Assembly (NCBI RefSeq): GCF_000018425.1
Contig: NC_010424.1
Location: forward strand, 620,001-684,000
Direction of reading: 5' to 3'
DNA length: 64,000 nucleotides
Source of the DNA: Candidatus Desulforudis audaxviator MP104C
Lineage (GTDB): Bacteria; Bacillota; Desulfotomaculia; Desulfotomaculales; Desulforudaceae
The notes beneath the pieces were generated by a model. That model was not told where the DNA came from. It did not search any database and saw nothing but the letters and a program-made list of their open reading frames with translations. Position numbers and translations under genes: made by a program. Below, piece after piece: positions 54,139-63,162 of this stretch (within the stretch, counting starts at the first letter, position 1; the number at the start of each line of letters is the position of its first letter).

Positions 54139-54657
54139 ATGTTTCGGCTCGATCTGGGCACGGCCAGGGACCGGCCCGGCCAACCGGTCACCTTCGAATT
54201 CCGGAAAAAGCTGCCGGGCATCGAACAGCTTGAAGAGGCTGGCACCGCCGTGGGACCGGTGGAGGTGGCGGTTACGATAACGTACCTGGAAGGGCTCTAC
54301 TGGCTGGAAGGCACTGTGGACGGCCGATTCGTAACAGACTGCGCCCGCTGCCTGGAGCGGGTGGAGATCCGGTTCGGGACCAAGCTGGCGGAAAAGTATG
54401 CTCGGGGAGGTCCCGGCGCGGACACCGAAGTGATGCCGGTGGAGGGCGATTTCATAGACTTAACCGAGAAGATTGTCGAGAGCGTGCTCCTGGCGCTGCC
54501 GATGAAGCCGTTGTGCAGTCCGGATTGTCTGGGACTATGTGCCGAGTGCGGACAGGTATTGAATAAGGCTGCCTGTGACTGCCGGCCAGACGGTATTGAT
54601 CCCCGCCTGGCCGAATTGGGGAGACTGTTGAACCCGGATAAAAAGGGGGTGGAATGA
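54139..54657 (+). CDS. yceD: YceD family protein (DUF177, 23S rRNA accumulation)
   Basis: 172 residues from the ATG at 54139. The DUF177 core includes FVTDCARCLERVEIRFGTKL and the C-terminal cysteine region MKPLCSPDCLGLCAECGQVL. YceD proteins are linked to 23S rRNA accumulation and ribosome biogenesis, and are nearly always paired with rpmF, as here. The stop is directly followed by the rpmF start. Confidence 0.92.
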   Translation: MFRLDLGTARDRPGQPVTFEFRKKLPGIEQLEEAGTAVGPVEVAVTITYLEGLYWLEGTVDGRFVTDCARCLERVEIRFGTKLAEKYARGGPGADTEVMPVEGDFIDLTEKIVESVLLALPMKPLCSPDCLGLCAECGQVLNKAACDCRPDGIDPRLAELGRLLNPDKKGVE

Positions 54658-54837
54658 ATGGGGGTTCCCAAACGGAAGCATTCCAAGCAGCGCCAGCGCT
54701 TGCGGCGCGCGGCGTGGAAGACTGAAGTGCCCACCCTGGTGGATTGCCCGCAATGCCGGGCGCGAATAGTACCGCACCGGGTCTGCCCGGAGTGTGGGTA
54801 TTACAAGACGAAAAAGGTCGTAAATAAGGACAAATAA
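54658..54837 (+). CDS. rpmF: Large ribosomal subunit protein bL32
   Basis: 59 residues, beginning at the ATG directly after the yceD stop. GVPKRKHSKQRQRLRRAAW is the L32 N-terminus, and CPQC ... CPECGYY gives the zinc ribbon. The ribosome site GGGGGTGG lies inside the end of yceD. Its stop codon overlaps the left arm of the terminator. Confidence 0.97.
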   Translation: MGVPKRKHSKQRQRLRRAAWKTEVPTLVDCPQCRARIVPHRVCPECGYYKTKKVVNKDK

Positions 54838-54867
54838 GCTTTTGGTTCATCAAAAGCTTATTTTTTT
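54833..54867 (+). terminator. Strong rho-independent terminator after rpmF
   Basis: AATAAGCTTTTG (54833-54844) and CAAAAGCTTATT (54851-54862) form a perfect 12-base-pair stem with a six-base loop, followed by seven T. Confidence 0.9.
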
Positions 54868-54874
54868 ACCGTTA

Positions 54875-54903
54875 TTGCTTTTAACTGGCAAGTTGGATAT
54901 ACT
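54875..54903 (+). promoter_or_regulatory. Candidate promoter of the plsX-fab operon
   Basis: TTGCTT (54875-54880) and TATACT (54898-54903), 17-base spacer, just after the rpmF terminator and 36 bases before plsX. I see no FapR-type operator around it. Confidence 0.6.
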
Positions 54904-54939
54904 CTCATTTAGTATAGAACGCGGCGGGGGGACCGGTAG

Positions 54940-55947
54940 TTGCGGATTGCGGTAGACGTCATGGGAGGTGATTTCGCACCCCAGGAGATCATCAGGGGTG
55001 CGGAAGCAGCGGTTCGGGAGTGGGGTTTTGAGGTGATCCTGGTCGGGAATGAGGAGGCAATCGCCAAGTACGCCGATTCACGCTTATGCCTTCCCGTGGT
55101 GCGTGCCCCGCAGGTCGTGCAAATGGACGAGTCCCCTGTGGTAGCCGTCAAGCGTAAACCCGATTCCTCAGTGGTCAAGGCCGTCGAACTGGTCAAGGAT
55201 GGCCGGGCCGATGCGGCCGTGTCCGCCGGTCACACGGGCGCCACCTTCGCGGCCAGCTTATTCCGGCTGGGGAGAATCCGGGGTGTCGAGCGCCCGGCGC
55301 TGGCGAGCGTCATCCCGAACGAGCAGGGCCAAACCGTGCTCCTGGACATCGGCGCCAACGTGGACTGCAAACCGGGACATCTGTTGAAGTTCGGCATTAT
55401 GGGCAGCCTGTACGCCAGGCAGGTGCTGGGAGTTCCTAATCCACGGGTGGGGCTTTTGAGCATCGGTGAAGAGGCCTCCAAGGGAAACGAGCAGACTCTG
55501 ACGGTGTTCCCGCTGTTCGAACGGGCCCCCTTTGATTTTGTGGGTAATGTGGAGGGCGGGGACCTATTTAGCGGCCGCGTCGACGTGGTTGTCTGCGACG
55601 GGTTTGTCGGGAACATTGCGCTAAAAACGGGAGAAGGCGTGGTTCGCACGTTGGAAAAAGCGGTCAAGCAGGAAGTGGCCACCAATTGGATTTCAAAGGT
55701 TTGTGCGTTGCCCACCGTATACACGCTCCGGAACATACGTAAGCGCTTCGACTACACCGAGTACGGCGGTGCCCCATTGCTCGGCGTCAACGGGGTGGTG
55801 GTGGTGAGCCACGGCCGGTCCAACGCCAAGGCCGTGAAAAACGCCATCCGTGTGGCCGGTGAAGCCGTCCGGACAAACCTGGTGGGAACTATCGCCGGCG
55901 GCATCGGGGACGTACGGGAAAACGGAGCCGAAACCGCTGATGGCTGA
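54940..55947 (+). CDS. plsX: Phosphate acyltransferase PlsX
   Basis: 335 residues from a TTG start. The PlsX N-terminus RIAVDVMGGDFAPQEIIRGA is clear, as are SAGHTGATFAASLFRLGRI, DIGANVDCKPGHLLKFGIMG, VDVVVCDGFVGNIALKTGEG and GGAPLLGVNGVVVVSHGRSN. It converts acyl-ACP to acyl-phosphate for phospholipid synthesis. It leads a fatty-acid operon and overlaps fabH by eight bases. The upstream transcription factor FapR found in Bacillus is absent. Confidence 0.97.
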   Translation: MRIAVDVMGGDFAPQEIIRGAEAAVREWGFEVILVGNEEAIAKYADSRLCLPVVRAPQVVQMDESPVVAVKRKPDSSVVKAVELVKDGRADAAVSAGHTGATFAASLFRLGRIRGVERPALASVIPNEQGQTVLLDIGANVDCKPGHLLKFGIMGSLYARQVLGVPNPRVGLLSIGEEASKGNEQTLTVFPLFERAPFDFVGNVEGGDLFSGRVDVVVCDGFVGNIALKTGEGVVRTLEKAVKQEVATNWISKVCALPTVYTLRNIRKRFDYTEYGGAPLLGVNGVVVVSHGRSNAKAVKNAIRVAGEAVRTNLVGTIAGGIGDVRENGAETADG

Positions 55948-56968
55948 GCGGATTTCGGCCGGAATCGTCGGCATCGGATCCTGCGTGCCGGAGAGGGTCT
56001 TGACCAACCGGGATCTGGAGGCGCTGGTGGACACTTCAGACCAGTGGATCCGTGAGCGTACCGGCATCCGGGAGCGCCGGATCGCCGGTCCGGACCAGTC
56101 CACATCGGATCTGGCCGTCGTTGCCGCCCGCCGGGCCCTGGCCGACGCCGGTATCGAACCCGGTGAGTTGGACCTGATTGTTGTGGCCACGGCCACCCCG
56201 GACATGATTTTTCCGTCTACGGCCAGCCTGGTGCAGGAACGCCTGGGCTGCGGCCCGGTGGCGGCTTTTGATCTCTCCGCCGGGTGCACCGGCTTCATGT
56301 ATGGTTTGGTGGTCGGCGCGCAGTTTATCGCCGCCGGTACCTACCGGACGGTGCTGGTGATCGGCGCGGAAACCCTTTCCAGGATCCTGAACTGGGAAGA
56401 CCGTTCCACTTGTGTGCTTTTCGGGGATGGAGCCGGGGCCGTGGTGCTGCAGCCGGTCCCGCCCGGACGCGGTCTGCTGGCGGCCCGGCTGGGGTCGGAC
56501 GGATCCGGAGGCGACCTTCTGAAACTGCCGGCGGGGGGTTCCAGGCTGCCGGCCTCGGCGCTCACGGTGGAACAGAAACTGCACTACGTGCACATGAACG
56601 GGCGTGAAGTGTTCCGCTTTGCCGTCCGCATCCTGGGTGAGGCGGCCGCCGAGGTTATCCGGGAGGCCGGTCTCAGGCAGGACCAGATCGATCTCTTTAT
56701 CCCCCACCAGGCGAATATTCGGATTATTGAGGCGGCAGCCAAGCGGCTGGACCTGCCCATGGACCGGGTCATGGTCAACGTCGACCGCTACGGCAACACC
56801 TCCTCCGCCTCCATTCCGTTGGCGCTGGAGGAGGCGGTGCATTCCGGCCGGTTGGCGGACGGGGACCGCGTGGTGATGGTCGGCTTCGGCGCCGGACTGA
56901 CCTGGGCCGCGGCGGTATTGGATTGGGTCGGCACCGGTAGGCGTGAGATAGAGAAACCGTTTGTTTGA
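55940..56968 (+). CDS. fabH: 3-oxoacyl-ACP synthase III (FabH)
   Basis: 342 residues from the ATG at 55940. The catalytic cysteine is Cys116 in FDLSAGCTGFMYGLVVG, with His in LFIPHQANIRIIE and Asn in VDRYGNTSSASIPLALEE. It starts chain elongation by condensing acetyl-CoA or branched primers with malonyl-ACP. The C-terminus extends about ten residues past the usual end (GTGRREIEKPFV). It overlaps plsX and is followed by fabK after 14 bases. Confidence 0.97.
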   Translation: MAERISAGIVGIGSCVPERVLTNRDLEALVDTSDQWIRERTGIRERRIAGPDQSTSDLAVVAARRALADAGIEPGELDLIVVATATPDMIFPSTASLVQERLGCGPVAAFDLSAGCTGFMYGLVVGAQFIAAGTYRTVLVIGAETLSRILNWEDRSTCVLFGDGAGAVVLQPVPPGRGLLAARLGSDGSGGDLLKLPAGGSRLPASALTVEQKLHYVHMNGREVFRFAVRILGEAAAEVIREAGLRQDQIDLFIPHQANIRIIEAAAKRLDLPMDRVMVNVDRYGNTSSASIPLALEEAVHSGRLADGDRVVMVGFGAGLTWAAAVLDWVGTGRREIEKPFV

Positions 56969-56982
56969 GGAGGTTCCAAAAA

Positions 56983-57933
56983 GTGCTGAAAACAGAACTT
57001 TGCGAATTGCTGGGTATCGAGTACCCGATTCTGCAGGGCGGGATGGCCTGGGTTTCGGAAGCCAAGCTGGCGGCGGCTGTTTCCGAAGGCGGCGGCCTGG
57101 GAATCATCGGCACCGGTCAGGCTCCGCCGGACTGGGTCCGAGCCCAGATTCGCGCCGCAAAATCGCTCACCGACAGACCGTTCGGCGTGAACGTCATGCT
57201 GCTTTCCCCATTTGCGGACGAGGTAATGCGGGTGGTTTTTGAGGAACGAGTGGCGGTGGTGACCACCGGAGCCGGCAACCCGGGCAAGTACATCAGTGCG
57301 CTGCGCGAAGTGGGCTGCCGGGTGATACCGGTCGTGCCCTCGGTCGCGCTGGCCCGGCGTCTGGAGCAGACCGGGGTGGACGCTCTGATCGCGGAGGGCA
57401 TGGAGTCCGGCGGCCACATCGGAGAGCTGACGACCATGGTCCTGGTGCCTCAAATTGTAGATGCCGTAAGCATCCCGGTAATCGCGGCCGGCGGGATCGG
57501 TGACGGCCGGGGAGTAGCGGCGGCGTTGGCGCTGGGAGCCAAGGGGGTGCAGTTGGGCACCCGCTTCATCTGTGCCGAGGAGTGCACGGTGCATCCGCTG
57601 GTCAAGGAGAAGATTCTCAAGGCCAAGGACCGGGACACCGTAGTCAGCGGGCGCACCACCGGTCATCCGGTAAGGTGTCTCCGGAACAAGCTCACACGGC
57701 AGTTTGAGGAACTGGAGGCCAGGCAGGCGCCCCCGGAGGAGCTGGAAAAGCTGGGAGTGGGCAAACTGCGGGCGGCAATGGTGGATGGGGATGTGGAATA
57801 CGGTTCGGTGATGGCGGGTCAGATTGCGGCCCTGGTCAATGACATCAAGCCGGCCAGGGAAATTATCCGGCAACTGGTGGCGGAAGCGGAACAGGTCGTG
57901 GCACGGATGGCCCGGATGGGAGAAGCGAGATGA
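56983..57933 (+). CDS. fabK: Enoyl-ACP reductase II FabK (FMN, NADH)
   Basis: 316 residues from the GTG at 56983, nine bases after AGGAGG. The FMN-barrel has IEYPILQGGMAWVSEAKLAA, FGVNVMLLSPFADEV, VVTTGAGNPGKYISALREVG, EGMESGGHIGELTTMVLVPQ and PVIAAGGIGDGRGVAAALAL. FabK replaces FabI in many Clostridia and streptococci. No FabI or FabV is in the window. It overlaps fabD by four bases. Confidence 0.95.
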   Translation: MLKTELCELLGIEYPILQGGMAWVSEAKLAAAVSEGGGLGIIGTGQAPPDWVRAQIRAAKSLTDRPFGVNVMLLSPFADEVMRVVFEERVAVVTTGAGNPGKYISALREVGCRVIPVVPSVALARRLEQTGVDALIAEGMESGGHIGELTTMVLVPQIVDAVSIPVIAAGGIGDGRGVAAALALGAKGVQLGTRFICAEECTVHPLVKEKILKAKDRDTVVSGRTTGHPVRCLRNKLTRQFEELEARQAPPEELEKLGVGKLRAAMVDGDVEYGSVMAGQIAALVNDIKPAREIIRQLVAEAEQVVARMARMGEAR

Positions 57934-58871
57934 AAACGGCCTTTTTGTTCCCCGGCCAGGGTTCCCAGTACGTGGGCATGGGTGAAGAACTGCACCGCAG
58001 CTACCCGGTGGTGAGGCGGATTTTCACCCGTGCCGATGAGATTCTCGGCTTTTCCTTGACCAAGCTCTGTTTTGAAGGGCCTAGAGAGGAACTCCAGAAA
58101 ACGGCCAATACTCAGCCGGCCGTGTTTGCCACCAGTGTCGCCTGTTTCGAAGTGCTCCGCGAAAAAGGAATCCTTCCGGACGTGCTCGCTGGACACAGCC
58201 TGGGTGAATATACCGCCTTGGTCGTAGCCGGCGCCTTTTCGTTTGAGGATGGTTTGCGCCTGGTGCGGCGGCGGGGACAGCTCATGCAAGAAGCCGTTCC
58301 CCTTGGGACCGGCGGCATGGTGGCCGTCCTGGGACTGGAGCGGGAAACCCTCAAAGAAATCGCGACCGAGGCCGGACGTGCCGGAGTAATCAACCTGGCC
58401 AACTTCAACTGTCCCGGACAGGTGGTGTTGGCGGGAGAGATGGCGGCGCTGGAGCGAGCGGTCGACCTGGCAAAACAGGCCGGAGCAAAGAAATGTGTAC
58501 CGCTTTCGGTCAGTGGGCCGTTTCACTCCTCCCTGATGCGCAGCGCCGGGGAGCGCCTGGCCCAAGCCCTTGACGGGATCGAGATAAGGGATCCCCGAAC
58601 GCCGGTGGTGGCCAACGTTGACGGCCGGTTCCTGGTGACGGCGGCCGAGGTGAGGGCGGCCCTGGTCCGGCAGATTTACAGTCCGGTCCGTTGGGAGGAA
58701 GGGATACAGACGCTGATCGGGGCCGGAGTGCGGACTTTTGTGGAAGTCGGTCCCGGCAAAGTGTTGTCTGGGCTGGTCAAGAAAATCGCTTCGCGGGATA
58801 CCGCCATCCTCAACGTGGAGGACGGGGCCTCCCTGCAAAAAGTCCTTGCGTGCCTGGAGGAGGTTGGCTAG
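57930..58871 (+). CDS. fabD: Malonyl-CoA:ACP transacylase
   Basis: 313 residues. The N-terminus AFLFPGQGSQYVGMGEELHR and the nucleophile Ser90 in LAGHSLGEYTALVVAGAFS are typical, with His in SVSGPFHSSLMRSAGERLAQ. It loads malonyl groups on ACP. It is flanked tightly by fabK and fabG. Confidence 0.97.
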   Translation: MKTAFLFPGQGSQYVGMGEELHRSYPVVRRIFTRADEILGFSLTKLCFEGPREELQKTANTQPAVFATSVACFEVLREKGILPDVLAGHSLGEYTALVVAGAFSFEDGLRLVRRRGQLMQEAVPLGTGGMVAVLGLERETLKEIATEAGRAGVINLANFNCPGQVVLAGEMAALERAVDLAKQAGAKKCVPLSVSGPFHSSLMRSAGERLAQALDGIEIRDPRTPVVANVDGRFLVTAAEVRAALVRQIYSPVRWEEGIQTLIGAGVRTFVEVGPGKVLSGLVKKIASRDTAILNVEDGASLQKVLACLEEVG

Positions 58872-58872
58872 A

Positions 58873-59616
58873 ATGAAACTTGACGGAAGAACGGCCCTGG
58901 TAACCGGGGCCTCACGCGGTATCGGGCGGGCCGTGGCCCTGGCTCTGGCCGCTGCGGGGGCCGACCTGATCGTGAACTACGCAAGCAACATCCGGGCGGC
59001 GGAACAAGTAGCGGCAGAAGCCCAACGTTTCGGTTCCAGGGTATTATTGTTCCAGGCCGACGTATCCCGGCCGCAGGAAGCCGCGGACTTGGTCCAGGCT
59101 GGTCTGGACAAATTCGGACGTCTGGACATACTGGTGAATAACGCCGGGATTACGCGGGATAACCTGCTATTACGGATGACGGATCAGGATTGGGACGAAG
59201 TCATAAACGTCAATCTAAAAGGGGTTTTCAATACCACCCGGGCGGCGCTCCGGCCGATGATCAGAGCCCGCCACGGCCGGATCATCATTATTTCGTCCGT
59301 CATCGGACTGCGGGGCAACGCGGGTCAGGCGAATTATGCGGCGGCCAAGGCGGGCCTGATCGGGTTCACCAAGTCGGTGGCCAGAGAGGTCGGCTCGCGG
59401 AGCATCACGGCGAATGCGGTTGCGCCTGGTTTTATCCAGACCGAAATGACCGATAAACTGGGCCCGGCGGTGCGCGAGCGCATGCTTTCCGAGATTCCCC
59501 TGGGGCGTCTGGGCACTCCCGAGGACGTGGCGGCGCTCGTCACCTTTCTGGCCAGTGATGCGGCCGGGTATATCACCGGGCAGGTGATCGCCGTCGACGG
59601 TGGAATGGCCATGTAG
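58873..59616 (+). CDS. fabG: 3-oxoacyl-ACP reductase
   Basis: 247 residues from the ATG at 58873, one base after the fabD stop. The SDR cofactor loop is [20 protein letters not shown]. The catalytic Ser-Tyr-Lys set is in [20 protein letters not shown] and the following [15 protein letters not shown]. The C-terminus [14 protein letters not shown] is typical. It reduces 3-oxoacyl-ACP with NADPH. Confidence 0.97.
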   Translation: MKLDGRTALVTGASRGIGRAVALALAAAGADLIVNYASNIRAAEQVAAEAQRFGSRVLLFQADVSRPQEAADLVQAGLDKFGRLDILVNNAGITRDNLLLRMTDQDWDEVINVNLKGVFNTTRAALRPMIRARHGRIIIISSVIGLRGNAGQANYAAAKAGLIGFTKSVAREVGSRSITANAVAPGFIQTEMTDKLGPAVRERMLSEIPLGRLGTPEDVAALVTFLASDAAGYITGQVIAVDGGMAM

Positions 59617-59692
59617 GAGCGCGAGTCGGTTGAATATCGCGCAAAATAATAAATCAAAGGCGGTCAGGCAGTGGAAAGGGGGTGACAGGCAG

Positions 59693-59926
59693 ATGTCGGA
59701 AAAGTTGCAGAAAATACAGGCGCTGATTGTGGAACAACTGGGGGTGGACGAAGAAGAGGTTACTCCGGAGGCCTCATTTGTAGATGATCTTGGAGCGGAT
59801 TCGCTGGACCTGGTGGAACTGGTAATGGCCTTTGAGGAGGCTTTTGAGATACGCATTCCCGATGAGGATGCGGAAAAGATCCGTACCGTCGGTGATGCCG
59901 TGGCCTACATTGAAGAACGGAGTTAG
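59693..59926 (+). CDS. acpP: Acyl carrier protein
   Basis: 77 residues, acidic, four-helix ACP. The phosphopantetheine site is Ser37 in [19 protein letters not shown]. The ATG follows GGGGGTGA. It lies between fabG and fabF, the usual place, and is the carrier for all the neighbouring enzymes. Confidence 0.98.
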   Translation: MSEKLQKIQALIVEQLGVDEEEVTPEASFVDDLGADSLDLVELVMAFEEAFEIRIPDEDAEKIRTVGDAVAYIEERS

Positions 59927-59958
59927 CGCTCCCGGCCCTCCTGGGGGAGGTGCTTTTG

Positions 59959-61212
59959 TTGCGGCCGCGAGTGGTAATTACCGGTATGGGGGCAATCACG
60001 CCCCTCGGCACCGGTCTGGAGGTGTTCTGGTCCGCCCTGGTCGCGGGGCGTTCCGGAATCAGAACCATTCAGTCGTTTGACGCTGGGGCTTTCAGAACAC
60101 GGATCGCCGGCGAAGTGCCCGATTTTGAACCAACGGACTACATCGAGAAGAAGGAAGCCCGACGGATGGACCGGTACGCGCAGTTTGCGGTGGCCGGCGC
60201 GGGCATGGCGATCAAGGACGCCGGGATCGAGCTGGACGGCCTCCGCCGGGAACGCGCGGGGGTGGTCATCGGTTCGGGAATCGGCGGCATGCACACCTTC
60301 GAGGAACAGGCCCGGGTCCTGTTCGAGCGCGGCCCCGACCGCGTGAGCCCCTTTTTTGTACCGATGATGATCGGGAATATGGCGGCCGGTCAGATTGCGC
60401 TTACCTACGGGTTGTGCGGACCCAACGTCACTGTGGTCACCGCCTGCGCGTCCGGCAATCACGCTATCGGGGATGCCTTTAAGGTGATTCAGCGCGGTGA
60501 CGCCGACGTGATCATCACGGGCGGTACGGAAGCATCAATCACCCCGCTGGCACTGGCCGGCTTTTGCGCGATGAAGGCGACTTCGGTGCGGAACGACTCC
60601 CCGGAGCAGGCTTCACGGCCCTTTGACGCCCAGCGGGACGGGTTCGTCATGTCTGAGGGCTGCGGCATTCTGGTGCTAGAGAGTCTGGAACACGCTCTGC
60701 AACGGGGAGCTCCCCGGATCTACGCCGAGGTCATCGGGTACGGCACCAGTTGCGACGCCTACCACATCACCGCCCCCGATCCGGAAGGGTTGGGCGCGGT
60801 CCGCTCGATGCAGGCCGCTCTGCGCGACGCGGCCGTCGAACCGGACGAGGTGGACTACGTGAACGCTCACGGTACTTCAACGTCTTTAAACGACCGGGTG
60901 GAAACCTTGGCCTTAAAAAGCGTTTTCGGCCCCGCCGCTTCTAAATTGGCGGTCAGTTCGACCAAGTCCATGACCGGGCATCTGCTCGGTGCCGCGGGAG
61001 GCCTGGAAGCGGTGATCTGTGCCCTGGTGCTTCAGCGGGGGGTAATCCCCCCAACAATAAACTATGAACACCCGGACCCGGAATGCGACCTGGACTATGT
61101 GCCGAACATCGCCCGGGAGGCCCGGGTGCGGGTTTGCCTGTCCAACGCTTTCGGCTTCGGTGGGCACAACGCCACGCTGGTTTTTAGAAGGTACGAGGAC
61201 GGTGACCGGTAA
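59959..61212 (+). CDS. fabF: 3-oxoacyl-ACP synthase II (FabF)
   Basis: About 417 residues; start TTG 59959 eight bases after GGGGGAGG (GTG 59950 and TTG 59956 are alternatives). VVITGMGAITPLGTGLEVFW is the N-terminus. The catalytic Cys is in TVVTACASGNHAIGDAFKVI and the two His in NAHGTSTSLNDRVETLALKS and SMTGHLLGAAGGLEAVICAL. It elongates acyl chains, giving temperature control of unsaturation in some bacteria. Its stop overlaps the rnc start. Confidence 0.97.
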   Translation: MRPRVVITGMGAITPLGTGLEVFWSALVAGRSGIRTIQSFDAGAFRTRIAGEVPDFEPTDYIEKKEARRMDRYAQFAVAGAGMAIKDAGIELDGLRRERAGVVIGSGIGGMHTFEEQARVLFERGPDRVSPFFVPMMIGNMAAGQIALTYGLCGPNVTVVTACASGNHAIGDAFKVIQRGDADVIITGGTEASITPLALAGFCAMKATSVRNDSPEQASRPFDAQRDGFVMSEGCGILVLESLEHALQRGAPRIYAEVIGYGTSCDAYHITAPDPEGLGAVRSMQAALRDAAVEPDEVDYVNAHGTSTSLNDRVETLALKSVFGPAASKLAVSSTKSMTGHLLGAAGGLEAVICALVLQRGVIPPTINYEHPDPECDLDYVPNIAREARVRVCLSNAFGFGGHNATLVFRRYEDGDR

Positions 61213-61919
61213 TGGTGCCGTTCACGAACCTGGCGGAATTCCAGGAAGGCATCGGGCTCTTCTGGCGGGATCCGGACCTTTTGCTTGAAGCGCTGACCCA
61301 CAGCTCATTCAGCTACGAACACCCGGGGCACCGGCACAACCAGCGGCTGGAATTCCTGGGTGACGCGGTACTGGAAATCGTGGTCAGTGAGCACCTGTAC
61401 CGGCGGCTGCCCGATGCTCCCGAAGGCGACCTGACGAAAATCCGCGCCGCCGTGGTCTGCGAACCGGCCCTGGCGCACGTGGCCCGAGAGATGAACCTGG
61501 GTACCTACTTGCGAATGGGCCGGGGGGAAGAGCTGTCGGGCGGCAGGGAGCGCCCCTCGGTACTGGCCGACGCCCTGGAGGCGCTGCTGGGGGCGCTTTA
61601 TCTCGACCAGGGTTTGGAGGTCGCCCGGTGGTTTGCCCTGCAAAGCCTCGAACCCATAATTAGTGCCACGCTTGCTGGGAAGGGGGAGGCCGACTACAAG
61701 ACCCGGCTGCAGGAACTCCTGCAGAAAAGGTCTCCCGAGCCGTTGCGCTATGTAATCATCAAGGAAGAGGGTCCGGACCACAACAAGTTGTTCACCGCCG
61801 GGGTGGTGTACCGGGGTAAGGTTCTAGGCCGGGGCACCGGGCGTACCAAGAAAGAGGCCGAACAGCACGCGGCCAGGGAGGCGCTAGTCAGTTTTGAGCG
61901 CGTTGAACAGCACCACTAG
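61212..61919 (+). CDS. rnc: Ribonuclease III
   Basis: 235 residues. The RNase III signature is NQRLEFLGDAVLEIVVSEHL, with the second acidic cluster in LADALEALLGALYLDQGLE. The C-terminal dsRNA-binding domain has DYKTRLQELLQKRSPEPLRY and KKEAEQHAAREALVSFE. It processes rRNA precursors and double-stranded RNAs. The fabF-rnc-ftsY order (without smc here) is Firmicutes-like. Confidence 0.97.
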   Translation: MVPFTNLAEFQEGIGLFWRDPDLLLEALTHSSFSYEHPGHRHNQRLEFLGDAVLEIVVSEHLYRRLPDAPEGDLTKIRAAVVCEPALAHVAREMNLGTYLRMGRGEELSGGRERPSVLADALEALLGALYLDQGLEVARWFALQSLEPIISATLAGKGEADYKTRLQELLQKRSPEPLRYVIIKEEGPDHNKLFTAGVVYRGKVLGRGTGRTKKEAEQHAAREALVSFERVEQHH

Positions 61920-61928
61920 GAGGTTCTT

Positions 61929-62843
61929 ATGGGCTTATTCAGCCGCCTGAAACAGAGCCTGACCAAGACCCGTGAGGTACTGGCCGGGAAGGTGGAGGGT
62001 CTGGTGTACGGGCGGACGACCGTAGACGAGTCCCTCTACGAGGAACTGGAAGAGATTTTGATTCAGGCCGACGTGGGGGTGGAGACTTCCCTGGAGCTTG
62101 TGGCACGGGTGCGCGAGCGGATGAAGGCGCAGAAACTCGATGACCCCACCAAGCTCAAACCGATCCTCAAGGATGAACTGCGCCGGATTTTCGCGGGCGG
62201 GGATGAAACCGCAAACCTTAGGCTGGACGGAGACCCGACGGTGATTCTGGTGGTAGGAGTCAACGGGACGGGGAAGACGACCTCGATCGGCAAGCTGGCC
62301 CACCTGCTCCGCCGGGATGGAAAGAAAGTGCTGCTGGCGGCGGCCGACACGTTCCGGGCGGCGGCGATCGACCAGTTGGAAATCTGGGCCCACAGGGCCG
62401 GGGTTGAGTTGATCAGGCACGGTGAGGGGGCCGATCCGGCGGCAGTGGTTTACGACGCCATCCAGGCCGCCCGGGCGCGTGAGTACGACGTGTTGATCAT
62501 CGACACGGCCGGTCGGCTGCACACCAGGGTCAACCTGATGGAAGAACTGAAAAAAGTGTTCCGGGTGGTGAGCCGGGAACTGCCGGGTGCGCCTCAGGAA
62601 GTTTTGCTGGTTCTGGATGCGACCACCGGGCACAATGCGGTTAACCAGGCCAAAATATTCGGTGAGGCCGTCGGGGTGACCGGAATCGTGCTGACCAAAC
62701 TGGACGGAACCGCCAAGGGCGGAATCGTGGCGGCGATCAGAAATTCGCAAAAGATACCAGTCAAACTGGTGGGCACCGGCGAGAGAATCGAAGACCTCTC
62801 CTATTTCCACGCCGGGGAGTTCGTAGACGGCCTGCTGGGATAA
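61929..62843 (+). CDS. ftsY: Signal recognition particle receptor FtsY
   Basis: 304 residues, the compact form without a long acidic N-terminal A-domain. The NG domain has [60 protein letters not shown] and [19 protein letters not shown]. It docks ribosome-SRP complexes on the membrane. The smc gene that commonly sits just upstream in Firmicutes is absent at this position. Confidence 0.97.
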   Translation: MGLFSRLKQSLTKTREVLAGKVEGLVYGRTTVDESLYEELEEILIQADVGVETSLELVARVRERMKAQKLDDPTKLKPILKDELRRIFAGGDETANLRLDGDPTVILVVGVNGTGKTTSIGKLAHLLRRDGKKVLLAAADTFRAAAIDQLEIWAHRAGVELIRHGEGADPAAVVYDAIQAARAREYDVLIIDTAGRLHTRVNLMEELKKVFRVVSRELPGAPQEVLLVLDATTGHNAVNQAKIFGEAVGVTGIVLTKLDGTAKGGIVAAIRNSQKIPVKLVGTGERIEDLSYFHAGEFVDGLLG

Positions 62844-62857
62844 CAACGGGGAACAGG

Positions 62858-63056
62858 AATTAAGAATCCAGAATTCAGAAGTAAATGAAAGGACTTAGAC
62901 CCTATGCCGTAAGCACTACATGCATATATGGGGAGAAAAGTTGATCAGAGGCTCGACAATGGGTGATGCACTGAATTTGGTGCCGCTCTTCGGTATGATT
63001 CTGATTATGTTTTTGTTCCTCATTCTGGATTCTAGATTCTGGATTCTGAATTCTGG
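62858..63056. repeat. Inverted-arm GAATTCAG-type repeat, second copy
   Basis: The left arm (62858-62884, ..AGAATCCAGAATTCAG..) and right arm (63021-63056, CATTCTGGATTCTAGATTC..) are rough reverse complements around about 135 bases. The 62844-63162 gap otherwise holds a doubtful small reading frame and a terminator. Confidence 0.55.
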
Positions 63057-63114
63057 TTTACCGGGGCATCGGCTGCCCCTTCTTTTGTGCATGACCGCCG
63101 ACTACGATGCATAA
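62959..63114 (+). CDS. Doubtful small membrane peptide
   Basis: 51 codons from an ATG preceded by AGAGG. The first 22 residues (GDALNLVPLFGMILIMFLFL) form one hydrophobic helix. The rest is encoded by the right arm of the dispersed repeat and is probably not original. It may be a truncated small membrane protein or noise. Confidence 0.25.
   Translation: MGDALNLVPLFGMILIMFLFLILDSRFWILNSGLPGHRLPLLLCMTADYDA
63063..63086 (+). terminator. Terminator after ftsY region
   Basis: GGGGCA (63063-63068) pairs with TGCCCC (63074-63079), followed by TTCTTTT. Confidence 0.65.
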
Positions 63115-63162
63115 ACGGGTTTTGGGTGCCGGAAGCTAAACCATACGCAGGGGGATGGACAA

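Noticed and set aside
54875-54940. FapR operator before plsX
   Set aside because: The region lacks the TTAGTAC-type dyad; FapR itself is also absent.
61029-61039. GCTTCAGCGGG match to the topA/xerC element in fabF
   Set aside because: Only 11 bases, and the encoded residues (VLQRGVIPPTINYE) are normal for FabF, so no insertion occurred there.
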